IMG/VR virus record: IMGVR_UViG_3300043466_000441
Location: 1 to 28,816 of that record
Direction: 5' to 3' (one strand)
DNA from: a virus
Length of the DNA stretch: 28,816 bases
Below the pieces are notes generated by a model. It worked only from the letters and a program-made list of their open reading frames with translations. It was not told the DNA's origin and searched no databases. Both the position numbers and the translations under genes were made by a program. Each line of letters starts with the position of its first letter. Position 1 is the stretch's first letter. This document shows positions 1-7,775 of the stretch, one piece after another.

Positions 1-145
1 TATAAATATAGTAATTGACGCTATAAAAGAATTTCTTTCGTGGTTTGGTATTGGTGAGGGCGCAGCCGAAGAAGGTGAAGCCAACGCAGAAGAACGACAT
101 AAAAACGAAATGCGCAGACGTGAGGAATTGAGTGCGGTGCGTGAA
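1..145 (+). repeat. terminal direct repeat, left copy
   Basis: Identical to 28672-28797 over bases 1-126; bases 127-145 differ at four sites (127, 128, 130, 139), all synonymous. Indicates circular closure or terminal redundancy of the molecule. Confidence 0.9.
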
Positions 146-1738
146 ATGAATTTCAACAATGAACAAGCGCAAATTCAACGAAAAATAGATTTAGCAAAAG
201 CCGAAGGTAAAACAACAACGGAACTTGAAAAGCAAAAATTACTTGCTTCAATGCGTTACCAATTGTCATTACAAAAAGAGTTAAAGTTGAATGAAAAGGT
301 AATGCAAGCTTTAATTGACCAAGTTGAAATGGCTAACATTGATGCTGAATTAAAAGGGCAAGTTTTAGACGATTACACGAAAAGACGAGACGAAGCACGC
401 AAAGGTGCAAACGACGCCTTTAATTCAATTGCGGATTCATATAACCAACTTCAAATAATAGAAGCAACTGCGTCAACGGAATCCACAACCAAGGCTGCGG
501 AAAATAATAAAAAACGAATTGAAGACCGAAAAGAAGCTTTAGAAAAAATTGCTGAATTAGAAAATAAATTTCGTTATAACCAACTAAGCGAACGAAAACA
601 AGAACTAGAAGATATTGACGCAAACTATAAAGAGGCGTTTCAGTTAGCGAAAAAATACGGACAAAGCACGACCACTTTACTAGCAAATTACAACGCTGAA
701 AGACAAGCGGTAAATGACAAGTTTGACAAAGAAGAAGCGGAAAAAGCAAAAGAACAAGCGGACGCATTAAATACTTTGCAACGTGAACTTAATTATAAAA
801 CGTTAAGTGAAACGGAAGCGTCAAGACAAAAAGAAAGAGACGGTTTAAACGATTGGTATAAAGAAAAATTAGAAATATATAAAGACGATGCAGCTACAAC
901 CGCGCAGCTTCAGGAACAACAATTACTAGACGAACAAGCTTTAGTTGAAAAGTACGCAAAAGAAGACGCTGAAAAACTAAAAACATACAACGACCAAATA
1001 AATACACTACAAAAAGAACTTAACCAAGTAGGTTTAAGTGCCGAAGAAATAGCACGTCAAAACGAAAGGGCAGCTTTAGAAAGTTGGTATGCTGAAAAAA
1101 TGGAACTTGCAAAACTAGACGCTGCGGTTCAAGAAGAAATTCAGTTGGCTTACCAACAAAAGAAAATGGATTTAATTAAAGCGGAACGTGATGCTGAGGT
1201 TAAACTTGCTATTGAAAAAAGTAATGCAGTTGCAGACGCTACAAAGACGGGTTTAAGTACCGTTAACGATGTTATTCAATCCTTTGCTGGAGAAAGTGAG
1301 AAACAACAAGAAAAAGCATTTAAAGTTAATAAGGCGGCTAATATTGCAATGTCAGTAATTGACACTTTAAAAGGTGCGGTTGCTGCCTATACAAGTCAGA
1401 TAGTAGCTGGAGACCCGACAAGTATTATTCGTGGCGCTATTGCTGCGGCAATGGTTACGGCTGCGGGTATTGCAAACATTAAAAAAATAGCTTCAACACA
1501 ATTCAAAGGTGCTTCGGCTTCGGGTGCTTCGGGCGGTGCGGGTGCAAGTGGTGGCGGTGCGGTTCAACCCGCAACACCTCAAACTAACTTATTCGGACAA
1601 GGAAATAATATGAATACTTTACAAGGTGCGCAAAGCGTCGAAAGCCAACCGCAAGTTGTTAAAGCGGTGGTTGTTGAAAGCGATATTACAAGCTCACAAA
1701 GTAGAATTAAACGAATGGAAGAAAACGCGACATTATGA
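2..1738 (+). CDS. tape measure protein, C-terminal 578 residues (partial, continues from window end)
   Basis: The frame is open from base 2 with no start, and the missing start lies at 28133: the repeated ends let the two parts join in frame to a protein of 758 aa. Tape measure proteins set tail length and act in DNA ejection. This part is mostly charged coiled coil, with three imperfect repeats of about 70-77 aa (roughly bases 548-757, 758-988, 989-1204; each carries a pattern like LxxELNxxxLSExE followed by a Trp-Tyr-x-Glu-Lys segment in two copies). The C-terminal third has an alanine-rich hydrophobic segment (about 1320-1490), then a Gly/Ala/Ser-rich stretch, common in phage tape measures. 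The stop overlaps the next start in ATGA. The first internal ATG (110) is not the real start. Family by architecture, length and context; no catalytic domain seen. Confidence 0.9.
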   Translation: MNIVIDAIKEFLSWFGIGEGAAEEGEANAEERHKNEMRRREELSAVREMNFNNEQAQIQRKIDLAKAEGKTTTELEKQKLLASMRYQLSLQKELKLNEKVMQALIDQVEMANIDAELKGQVLDDYTKRRDEARKGANDAFNSIADSYNQLQIIEATASTESTTKAAENNKKRIEDRKEALEKIAELENKFRYNQLSERKQELEDIDANYKEAFQLAKKYGQSTTTLLANYNAERQAVNDKFDKEEAEKAKEQADALNTLQRELNYKTLSETEASRQKERDGLNDWYKEKLEIYKDDAATTAQLQEQQLLDEQALVEKYAKEDAEKLKTYNDQINTLQKELNQVGLSAEEIARQNERAALESWYAEKMELAKLDAAVQEEIQLAYQQKKMDLIKAERDAEVKLAIEKSNAVADATKTGLSTVNDVIQSFAGESEKQQEKAFKVNKAANIAMSVIDTLKGAVAAYTSQIVAGDPTSIIRGAIAAAMVTAAGIANIKKIASTQFKGASASGASGGAGASGGGAVQPATPQTNLFGQGNNMNTLQGAQSVESQPQVVKAVVVESDITSSQSRIKRMEENATL

Positions 1739-3225
1739 CAAGTTATTACGTACTATTAAATAAGTTAGAAACGTTCTTTAATGCTCACTTACAAGTAAAG
1801 AAATTTGGCGGTGAATTTAGAGAACAGATGCCAAACTTTTCAACGATGGACGAGCGTTACCCTTTGGTTTACGTTGTACCAACTTCGGAGACTTCAGGAA
1901 TGAACACGAACGTTTTCACGCTTGAGGTTTATTGCGTTGACATTATTCAAAAAGACCGCGCCAATATAAACACGATTTTAAGTGATTGCCAACTTATATT
2001 AAACGACCTTTATTTATACTACACAGACGGAAGTGATTTAAGTGTGACGGTAATAACTGACCCAACAATGACACCGTTAAACAACTTTGATTTGGACTAC
2101 GTTGCTGGGTGGGTTGGTACTTTTACTTTTGAGGTTGACCAATATTCAGTTTGCGCGATTCCTTTAGAACCAATAATACCCGTAACTAACGAATGTCCAC
2201 CTTCTCAATATTTAGTTGAATACGAAAACGGAACAGACATACAAGAGGGTACAATTCCAAGCGGTGGGAGTTTAATAATTCAAGTACCGAACCCGACTGA
2301 ATGCTTACCCGCTACGGTTGAACTCATAAACACGGCTTCAACTCTTTTACTTACTGAGTCAGTTGATTGCGGAACAACTGAACAGATAATTGCACCCGAC
2401 GGAATAGTTCATTTAAAGAAAGAAAACGACGGAACAATTACAAACGTAACAACTCCAAGCGGTGCAACAACTTTGTATGTGGTTCAAAATAACGACATTA
2501 CGGTTAACCAAGCTTTTCCTTTTGAGATTCACGCAACAGACCCTTTAAACATACGAGTTCATAATCCACAAGGCGCAGACATAACACCGCAGTCGGTAGT
2601 TTACCAAGGCAACAGTAATCACGTCACAATAACAATTAACCCTTCGTCTTTTGTTCCCGTTGGTGCAACCTTAATGAAGACGGGTCAAACAACGTCTTAT
2701 CGAACGGGTGACGACGGAGACATCGAGGCTGGACGTGCAACATCTTTCACGGTACTTGCTAGTAATAATCCATTTGGAAACACGAACCGATTTACAGATG
2801 AGTTAGGCGGTCAGACATATACAAATAATATTGCAATTGACTGGAGTACCTACAACGGTTCAAACGTATTAGGTATTTCAAGAATAAATATTGCAACTGG
2901 TAACACTTGGAATCAAGCAATAGACAATTCACTTTCTTATTCTATAGGTTCTTTTACAACTGGATGGAGATTACCAAATATTAGGGAGATTTTTAATCTT
3001 TTGAATTTTGTTAATGACCAAAACAATTTATTAAATTATTCTCCTTTCAATTTATCTTCATCGGGAAGAATTTACTGGAGTTCGACTACAATTATTGGAG
3101 CAACTACATTTGCATACGCACTTAATAATATTGGATTAACTACACAACAAGTTAAAACAAGCTCAACATTTTTTACTTATTTTCCAGTAAGAACATTCAC
3201 GGTAACAGGAACAACTTTAACTTAA
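1735..3225 (+). CDS. tail protein with N-terminal tail-completion-like part and C-terminal DUF1566/Lcl domain
   Basis: Start overlaps the tape measure stop (ATGA). Length 496 aa. Residues 1-140 look like a compact alpha/beta virion protein of the tail-completion or neck kind (weak assignment). Residues ~145-300 are beta-rich with repeated Asn-Gly and Cys-Pro-type patterns. From about residue 311 the sequence matches the DUF1566/Lcl pattern: KTGQTTSYRTGDDGD, then an RFTDE element, GWRLPNIREI near residue 409 and YWSSTT near 446, ending with an FPVR element. Such domains have a C-type-lectin-like or sulfatase-modifying-factor-like fold and often sit at the tips of surface or phage proteins, so a receptor-binding role is plausible (inference). 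The DNA of the last ~450 bases is more AT-rich than the first part, hinting at an acquired domain. Confidence 0.72.
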   Translation: MTSYYVLLNKLETFFNAHLQVKKFGGEFREQMPNFSTMDERYPLVYVVPTSETSGMNTNVFTLEVYCVDIIQKDRANINTILSDCQLILNDLYLYYTDGSDLSVTVITDPTMTPLNNFDLDYVAGWVGTFTFEVDQYSVCAIPLEPIIPVTNECPPSQYLVEYENGTDIQEGTIPSGGSLIIQVPNPTECLPATVELINTASTLLLTESVDCGTTEQIIAPDGIVHLKKENDGTITNVTTPSGATTLYVVQNNDITVNQAFPFEIHATDPLNIRVHNPQGADITPQSVVYQGNSNHVTITINPSSFVPVGATLMKTGQTTSYRTGDDGDIEAGRATSFTVLASNNPFGNTNRFTDELGGQTYTNNIAIDWSTYNGSNVLGISRINIATGNTWNQAIDNSLSYSIGSFTTGWRLPNIREIFNLLNFVNDQNNLLNYSPFNLSSSGRIYWSSTTIIGATTFAYALNNIGLTTQQVKTSSTFFTYFPVRTFTVTGTTLT

Positions 3226-3230
3226 AAAAT

Positions 3231-3458
3231 ATGACTTATAAATTTGAACAATTCAATGTTGAAATCATTGACCCTACGGTTGAGGTGATTAATGTAATAG
3301 ACAACATAAACACGAAAACTTGCAACGTTGACGTTTTACTAACTACGGACACGGCACAATTTGGCGTAAATTTAAACGGATTTACTTACGAGATAACTTG
3401 GGACGATGACGAAATAAAAGCGTGGGTTGAAATAGAACTACAAAAATACGAAGTGTAA
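3231..3458 (+). CDS. small conserved-type virion-region protein, unknown function
   Basis: A 75 aa acidic, beta-rich protein (start MTYKFEQFNVEIIDPTVEVI) of unknown function, lying five bases after the DUF1566 tail protein gene. Its TAA stop is directly followed by the ATG of the gp10-like gene, so the three are clearly one transcription unit. No signal peptide, membrane segment or known motif is visible. Its size and place, between tail and neck genes, suggest a minor structural or assembly role, but nothing in the sequence proves it. Confidence 0.7.
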   Translation: MTYKFEQFNVEIIDPTVEVINVIDNINTKTCNVDVLLTTDTAQFGVNLNGFTYEITWDDDEIKAWVEIELQKYEV

Positions 3459-3890
3459 ATGGCTAAAAAGTTTAAAGTAAAATACCCGACAAGAAACAAA
3501 CTTGCAAGGTCTTTGCAAAAAGAAATTCGTGCGCTTGGTTTAATTGACGAAGGAACGCTTTACGATTCAATTAAAATTAGTGCGGTAAGTGGTGATGTTA
3601 TTAATGAGTTAATGATAACTATTAACGCAATGTATTATTATTTATTCCTAGATGAGGGAACAAGTCGCGGCATACCACCTTATTCAATTACTGACAAATG
3701 GTTACAACGTCAAGACACTCAAGCGATAATAGGCGAAATAGTAAATGAGTATATTCAATGGCAATTTCAAACTTACCCGTTATTGGATTTAGCGCCAATC
3801 TTAAATAATCCAAAAGTTGAAATACAATTCAATTGGATTGATTCACCTTACCTAGATTTACCAACAGCACCGACAACAGCTTTCTTTTAA
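3459..3890 (+). CDS. HK97 gp10-like neck/tail-completion protein
   Basis: 143 aa. A basic N-terminus is followed by a Leu-x-Asp-Ser-Ile-like element (TLYDSIKISA, ~residues 33-42), then YYYLFLDEGTSRGIPPYSIT (~60-79). The order 'L-x-D-S-I, then Tyr/Phe-x-Glu-x-Gly-Thr, then Pro-Pro' is the usual hallmark of HK97 gp10-like proteins, which sit at the head-tail interface or tail terminator position. The ATG follows the previous stop without a gap. The stop (3888-3890) lies within a TTAA palindrome that also contains the stop of the convergent minus-strand gene, so the two transcription units meet tail to tail with no intergenic space. Family call by motif only. Confidence 0.65.
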   Translation: MAKKFKVKYPTRNKLARSLQKEIRALGLIDEGTLYDSIKISAVSGDVINELMITINAMYYYLFLDEGTSRGIPPYSITDKWLQRQDTQAIIGEIVNEYIQWQFQTYPLLDLAPILNNPKVEIQFNWIDSPYLDLPTAPTTAFF

Positions 3891-4621
3891 CTCAAAACGT
3901 GTTTCATTGAAAGCATATTGAAAACAAAAGTTAAAGGTAGGTCGGTTATTTCGTTAATCTTGGTTATGTCCTCGCCCGCTAAACTATAAAGCAAGGATTC
4001 CCAAGCGTATTTACTTTTTTTCTTTTCGGCTTCAACCTCTTTCTTTTCTTCGGGAGTTAATTCGGTTGTGTCCTCTTCGTCTTCGAATTGAGGTGCAAAT
4101 AAGTTTTCGTATTGCTTAGTAAAGTTATCACGAAATTTAAGATACTCGGAAACTAAACCAAACACCGCAGTAACTGGTATTTCTTTAAACACATCTGAAC
4201 GTTCGAATAAATTATAATTGTAAGGTTCAAAAACACGGTTACCCCACTCGTCAAGTTTAGTTTGTCTGTAAAATATAGCTGTGATAATCGGAATATTACC
4301 GATTTTGTCTTTAACTGTGAAATAATCAGCGTCAATAAATTCACCTAGCGTAATTTTTTCGAAAGGTTTGAAACTATATTTATCGATTTGTTCGTTGATT
4401 TTAACACGGGGTTCAGACCGTAACCAATTCAAATCTTTTAAAACGTTGTTTAGTTCGTCTACTTCAAGGTCGTAAAGGTCTTCGGGGTCTTCGTCAAGTA
4501 AAATTGAAAGCGTCTCGACTTGCATTTCGAAAACGCTATCAAAATCTTTTTCCTCTAAACTTGCTAACTCGGTAAACTGGTTAACCGTTATTTGATTCCA
4601 ACCCTTTGGCAACTTCATCAT
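3887..4621 (-). CDS. putative tail assembly chaperone-like protein B (paralogue of the upstream minus-strand gene)
   Basis: 244 aa, acidic, no membrane segment. The N-terminal half aligns by eye with the neighbouring minus-strand protein: both have an Ile/Leu-Thr-Ile/Val-x-Gln-Phe motif (ITVNQF here), an Asp-rich helix, and a Leu-Asn/Lys-x-Leu segment at similar spacing, then a Tyr-Ser/Thr-Phe/Tyr-Lys beta element. The C-terminal part adds a highly charged linker (EDEEDTTELTPEEKKEVEAE) and an ending WESLLYSLAGEDITKINEI. Tail assembly chaperones are typically such small acidic tandem proteins near the tape measure, often overlapping. Starts at a double ATG (4621 or 4618) inside the upstream gene, overlapping it by 41 bases in a different frame. 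Function is inferred from context and architecture. It could equally be another virion-assembly factor. Confidence 0.55.
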   Translation of the reverse strand: MMKLPKGWNQITVNQFTELASLEEKDFDSVFEMQVETLSILLDEDPEDLYDLEVDELNNVLKDLNWLRSEPRVKINEQIDKYSFKPFEKITLGEFIDADYFTVKDKIGNIPIITAIFYRQTKLDEWGNRVFEPYNYNLFERSDVFKEIPVTAVFGLVSEYLKFRDNFTKQYENLFAPQFEDEEDTTELTPEEKKEVEAEKKKSKYAWESLLYSLAGEDITKINEITDLPLTFVFNMLSMKHVLS

Positions 4622-5147
4622 TGATTTGTTTAGCGGTGTCTTTCATTTTCTCACCTATAAAAGCAATATAAGGAAGTGTAAATTCAGCGTTTAGTTTCTT
4701 GAATAGGTTTGCTTTGTGTTTAATATGAGCGTCCGTGTAGTGTTCTTGGTCTTTTAAATCCGTTCGTTTAAATAGCACCGCGATAACTTTAGAAATATAG
4801 CTGTTAGGGTTGTTCTTGATTATTTTTTCAATATGTTTCATATCGCGAACCGAAATTGTTAATTTCTTGTCGTGACTTTTGTAAGTGTATCCGTCAAGTT
4901 CAAACGACTTTAAAAACTTTTTAGATGCTTTGTAAGTGATAGCATTAAACTCTTTTACCTTTTCTTTAAACTCAGTGAATTCAAGTTCGTTAACTTCTGT
5001 TTCATCTGCACCCAAAAACACGAATATATTTACCCACTTTTCAAAGGCGTCTAATTCTTGGCTGGTTATTTCTGAAACCTTTTCAAACTGCTCAATTGTC
5101 AGTTCATTAATAACGTTTGGCACTTCTTTACTTCCGATTTTTAACAT
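4581..5147 (-). CDS. putative tail assembly chaperone-like protein A
   Basis: 188 aa from ATG at 5147; a GTG at 5180 would extend it by 11 residues, but a promoter-like TATATTTG on the minus strand (5160-5167) sits inside that extension, so ATG 5147 is favoured. It has LTIEQFEKVSEI near the N-terminus, an acidic helix LGADETEVNELEF, a GYTYKSHDKKLTI strand and a helical Lys-rich C-terminus. The same order is found in the overlapping downstream gene, so the two look like an ancient tandem duplication. No catalytic motif. With its partner it forms the only minus-strand operon in the window, read divergently from the protease/scaffold gene. A tail-chaperone role is inferred from position between tail and head genes and from the overlapping-pair architecture. 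Confidence 0.55.
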   Translation of the reverse strand: MLKIGSKEVPNVINELTIEQFEKVSEITSQELDAFEKWVNIFVFLGADETEVNELEFTEFKEKVKEFNAITYKASKKFLKSFELDGYTYKSHDKKLTISVRDMKHIEKIIKNNPNSYISKVIAVLFKRTDLKDQEHYTDAHIKHKANLFKKLNAEFTLPYIAFIGEKMKDTAKQINDEVAKGLESNNG

Positions 5148-5159
5148 AACTTTTTTTAA

Positions 5160-5167
5160 CAAATATA
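5160..5167 (-). promoter_or_regulatory. candidate Bacteroidota -7 box (TATATTTG) for the minus-strand pair
   Basis: On the minus strand the bases read TATATTTG, an exact fit to the Bacteroidota -7 consensus TAnnTTTG, 12 bases before the ATG at 5147. That would give an almost leaderless transcript. No clear -33 TTG is seen at the expected distance. The divergent 60-base gap also holds a direct repeat AAAATAACAC (5171-5180 and 5185-5194). Confidence 0.45.
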
Positions 5168-5170
5168 AAA

Positions 5171-5194
5171 AAAATAACACTTATAAAATAACAC
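5171..5194. repeat. short direct repeat AAAATAACAC x2 in divergent intergenic gap
   Basis: Two identical 10-base copies start 14 bases apart between the divergent genes starting at 5147 (minus) and 5208 (plus). Possible operator, but low-complexity AT sequence makes chance plausible. Confidence 0.35.
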
Positions 5195-5207
5195 CTATTA
5201 TTTAGTA

Positions 5208-6173
5208 ATGAAAGAGGATTTACCACTTTACAAAATAACTATCGACGAAGAGTATAGCGAAGGCGAAGAACTCGGTATTGATATGATTGCGTTCACGTCA
5301 AAGCCCGCCGTTATGGTTAAAGGTATGGCGTTTAAAGCTGTTGAAAATTTCTTTTTTAAAGACGAACCAAAAATGAGGATTGTTGCACCCGCAATGATAC
5401 CAATGAATATATATAGAAACGACGAAGGCGAAGAGTATTACGTTCAATTTACCGAACAAGAAATCGAGAACATTTACTCTAAGTTCATGCAAGACCTAAA
5501 CAATCAAAACTTGTTTAATCTTGAGCATACAGAAAAGAAAGTCCCAGCGTACATTTTAGAAGCTTGGATTGTTGACAACCCGAAAGAAGACAAGTCGTTT
5601 TCAACATACGGAATAGAAGTTCCAAAAGGGACTTTGATGTTAACCGCACAAATTACAGACAAAGAATATTACCAAGAGTTGGTAAATAAAGACCAAGTAG
5701 GCTTTTCAATTGAAGGGTTCTTAGGTCTTAAATTAAGTAATCAATTAAATAAATTAAGTATGAAATTACCTGACGGTGAACACTTAATCGAGGGTAAAAT
5801 CTACGTTGTAAAAGACGGCGAGATTATCGAGATTAAAGAAGAAGTTCCAGCGGAAATGGAGGTGGAAATGGCTGAGGAAGTCGTAGAAGCTGAAGTTGAA
5901 GCCGAAGAGGTTGCGGCAGCGGAAGTTGAAGAAAAAGTTGAAGAAGAAATTGCAATGGCAGTTGACCCTCAAACAGATTCTGAAGCGGTTCTTGCTATCG
6001 TGCAACCTGTTTTAGATGCAATGGCTACCGAGTTAATGAAAGCTATCGCAGAAGTAAAAGCATTGATTCCCGTTGTTGAAGAAACGGAAGAAGAAGAAGT
6101 TGAATTGTCGGAGCAAAAATTTTCCGCAATTGAAACGCTAAAAAAATACAGACAATTATTTAAAGAAAACTAA
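5208..6173 (+). CDS. XkdF-like prohead serine protease fused to an acidic scaffold domain
   Basis: 321 aa. The N-terminal ~175 residues match the XkdF/prohead protease pattern: LYKITIDEE opening, an FT-S-KPAV segment, a conserved histidine in NLEHTEKK (H107) and a serine in VGFSIEGF (S167), the probable catalytic His and Ser. Residues ~205-255 are very acidic with Val/Glu/Ala repeats, and the C-terminus is helical (LSEQKFSAIETLKKYRQLF), as in scaffolds that are degraded during capsid maturation. It lies one base before the major capsid gene, the classical protease-scaffold-capsid order. The GAA/GTT-rich repeats give the complementary strand long false open frames. Identification of catalytic residues is by motif only. 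Confidence 0.8.
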   Translation: MKEDLPLYKITIDEEYSEGEELGIDMIAFTSKPAVMVKGMAFKAVENFFFKDEPKMRIVAPAMIPMNIYRNDEGEEYYVQFTEQEIENIYSKFMQDLNNQNLFNLEHTEKKVPAYILEAWIVDNPKEDKSFSTYGIEVPKGTLMLTAQITDKEYYQELVNKDQVGFSIEGFLGLKLSNQLNKLSMKLPDGEHLIEGKIYVVKDGEIIEIKEEVPAEMEVEMAEEVVEAEVEAEEVAAAEVEEKVEEEIAMAVDPQTDSEAVLAIVQPVLDAMATELMKAIAEVKALIPVVEETEEEEVELSEQKFSAIETLKKYRQLFKEN

Positions 6174-6174
6174 A

Positions 6175-7116
6175 ATGAACAGAAAATTAAAATTCGATTT
6201 AGACATCGAAACAAACGCACTTTTGTGTGCAAACCCTGACGAGTTTTACTCGCGTGCGTATTTAACAGAAGACCTAGTAGATAACTACCGTACTTTGCCT
6301 GGAATTAAGTCAGCTACTAAACTTGCTAACGTTGCTTTCGGTAAAATCCTTGCAGCTTCAAACTGTAACTTTACAGCTCCAACAGATGCTCTTGATGCAA
6401 TCGACATCGATGTATGTCCTTTGTCTGCAATGGCTCAAATTTGTCAGTTTGATTTAGAGCAGTCTTTTGTTTCTTTGCAAATGGCTCAAGGTTCTAACGG
6501 TGATTTCACAGTAGCTTCTTTTATGAACTACTATTGGAATGAAATGAGTTTGAAAATCCAAGAAGATTTAGAGCTTATCAGATGGAGAGGTGATACAAGT
6601 TTAAACCCTGCAAATTACCCTGTTGAATCTTTGTGTGATGGTTACTTGAAAAAACTTTGTGCTGATGTTAATATCGCTGCAGGTCTTTATGCGGGTGCTA
6701 TTGATAGCACTAACGTTATTGCTCAAATGACTGCGGTTTACACGGCCTTACCTCCAGCGGTTAGACGTAGAAAATCAGAGTTAAGATTTTATGTTTCTTC
6801 TAACGTTGCTGCTGCTTATGAATTGGCTGCCGCTACTGGTAACACTCAAACTTACGTTACTTTGCCACTTGGATTAACTTTCTTGGGTGTTAAAGTTGTA
6901 GTTGCTGACGGTATGTTTGATGATACAATGGTGTTAACTTTGAAATCTAACCTTATCTACGCATTCGACGGAGAGGGAGATTCTAAAGCGTTGAAAGCGG
7001 TTAACTTAACTGACACAGTTGCAGAGCCTTACTTGAGAACTCGCGCAAATATGAAAGTTGGTTTTTACTACACTAACCCTGCGGAGATAGTAGTTTACTC
7101 ACTTTGTTTTGACTAA
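6175..7116 (+). CDS. major capsid protein (HK97-fold expected)
   Basis: 313 aa. Features typical of small HK97-fold capsid proteins of flavobacterial phages: a short N-terminal arm, a long helix segment (NYYWNEMSLKIQEDLELIRW), a GD-x-S-x-NP element (about residues 138-144), a late LRFYVSSNVAAAYELA helix and a C-terminal FYYTNPAEIVVY strand. Codon use differs from the neighbours, with many GCT, TCT, GTT, CTT and AAC codons, as expected for the most abundant virion protein. It follows the protease/scaffold gene by one base and is followed by a strong hairpin terminator (7137-7168). No protease cleavage site is evident to me. Confidence 0.85.
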   Translation: MNRKLKFDLDIETNALLCANPDEFYSRAYLTEDLVDNYRTLPGIKSATKLANVAFGKILAASNCNFTAPTDALDAIDIDVCPLSAMAQICQFDLEQSFVSLQMAQGSNGDFTVASFMNYYWNEMSLKIQEDLELIRWRGDTSLNPANYPVESLCDGYLKKLCADVNIAAGLYAGAIDSTNVIAQMTAVYTALPPAVRRRKSELRFYVSSNVAAAYELAAATGNTQTYVTLPLGLTFLGVKVVVADGMFDDTMVLTLKSNLIYAFDGEGDSKALKAVNLTDTVAEPYLRTRANMKVGFYYTNPAEIVVYSLCFD

Positions 7117-7136
7117 TTAATTTAATTAATAATTTG

Positions 7137-7168
7137 AAGGGGGTGGGGTTATCCCTTACCCCTTTTTT
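7137..7168 (+). terminator. intrinsic terminator after capsid gene
   Basis: Hairpin with arms AAGGGG/CCCCTT, an internal mismatch pair, an inner stem GGGG/CCCT (one G-U pair), a TTAT loop and a T6 tract (7163-7168). Probably partial termination that lowers downstream transcript relative to capsid. Confidence 0.8.
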
Positions 7169-7181
7169 AATACTTAAAAAT

Positions 7182-7688
7182 ATGGCTTGTACAGCATTAG
7201 AAGCAATCGTAAAAGGGTGTGATAATAACATCGGTTCGATTACTAAAATTTATATTAACGACCTTGAGAACGTAACTGCAGTTACAGAGGATGTTCCAAA
7301 CTGGATTATAACAGCAATAACCGTAACTGCTGACTTCGAAGAATTTGAGTTCAGACGTAACACTTCAAACTACACAGAAGAAGCTGCAATCGATTTAATT
7401 AACGGTTCGTCTTTCGTTACTCAAACGATAAACTTAATGTTTCACAGACGCGAGGGAGCGAAGTCAAGAGCTATTAAAATTCTTGGCGAAGGTCAAAGAG
7501 ATTTAGCGGTTATCGTTCTTGACGGTAACGGTAAGTATTGGTATTTTGAAAAAGTTCAAGTGACCGCTTACGGTGAAGGCTCAGGAACGGCGAAAGCTGA
7601 CGGTTCTAAATACTCTTTAGTATTGACTGCGGAAGCTGAAAACTTGGCTTACGAGGTTGACCCTGACGTTATCCCAACTGTAATATAA
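7182..7688 (+). CDS. major tail (tube) protein
   Basis: 168 aa from ATG 7182; a TTG at 7134 in the same frame is rejected because the extension would translate the terminator hairpin. The protein starts MACTALEAIVKGCDNNIGSI and has alternating beta strands (VTAVTEDVPNWIITAITVTA; FVTQTINLMFHRREG), an acidic middle, and a GSKYSLVLTAEAENLAYEVD C-terminus. This pattern of an N-terminal 'C-x-x-x-x-G-x-x-x-N-x-G' segment followed by strands is familiar from major tail proteins of Bacteroidota siphoviruses (family recognition, not proof). Flanked by two terminators, which isolates it as its own strongly expressed unit; codon use is also favourable, like the capsid gene. Confidence 0.72.
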   Translation: MACTALEAIVKGCDNNIGSITKIYINDLENVTAVTEDVPNWIITAITVTADFEEFEFRRNTSNYTEEAAIDLINGSSFVTQTINLMFHRREGAKSRAIKILGEGQRDLAVIVLDGNGKYWYFEKVQVTAYGEGSGTAKADGSKYSLVLTAEAENLAYEVDPDVIPTVI

Positions 7689-7705
7689 ACCACGCAAACA
7701 ACTTA

Positions 7706-7735
7706 AGACCCTCGATTTCTGTCGGGGGTTTTTTG
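7706..7735 (+). terminator. intrinsic terminator after major tail protein gene
   Basis: Stem ACCCTCGA (7708-7715) / TCGGGGGT (7722-7729) with one T-G pair, 6-base loop TTTCTG, followed by a T tract. It lies 19 bases after the stop. Confidence 0.85.
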
Positions 7736-7775
7736 TTTTATAACAAACACACTATTAACCCCATTATCTATTAAG

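Noticed and set aside
2960-3225. Variable region of a diversity-generating retroelement in the lectin-like domain
   Set aside because: No reverse transcriptase gene in the window and no near-copy template repeat seen; the domain is DUF1566 rather than a typical DGR target end.
4936-5205. Plus-strand open frame opposite the chaperone-like gene A
   Set aside because: Low-complexity Ser/Asn translation, shadow of the better minus-strand gene.
5784-6005. Antisense open frame opposite the scaffold domain
   Set aside because: Phe/Asn-rich translation is the mirror of the GAA/GTT-rich scaffold codons; no leader or conserved pattern.
7134-7181. TTG start for the major tail protein
   Set aside because: The extension would translate a GC-rich terminator hairpin; ATG 7182 gives the typical N-terminus.
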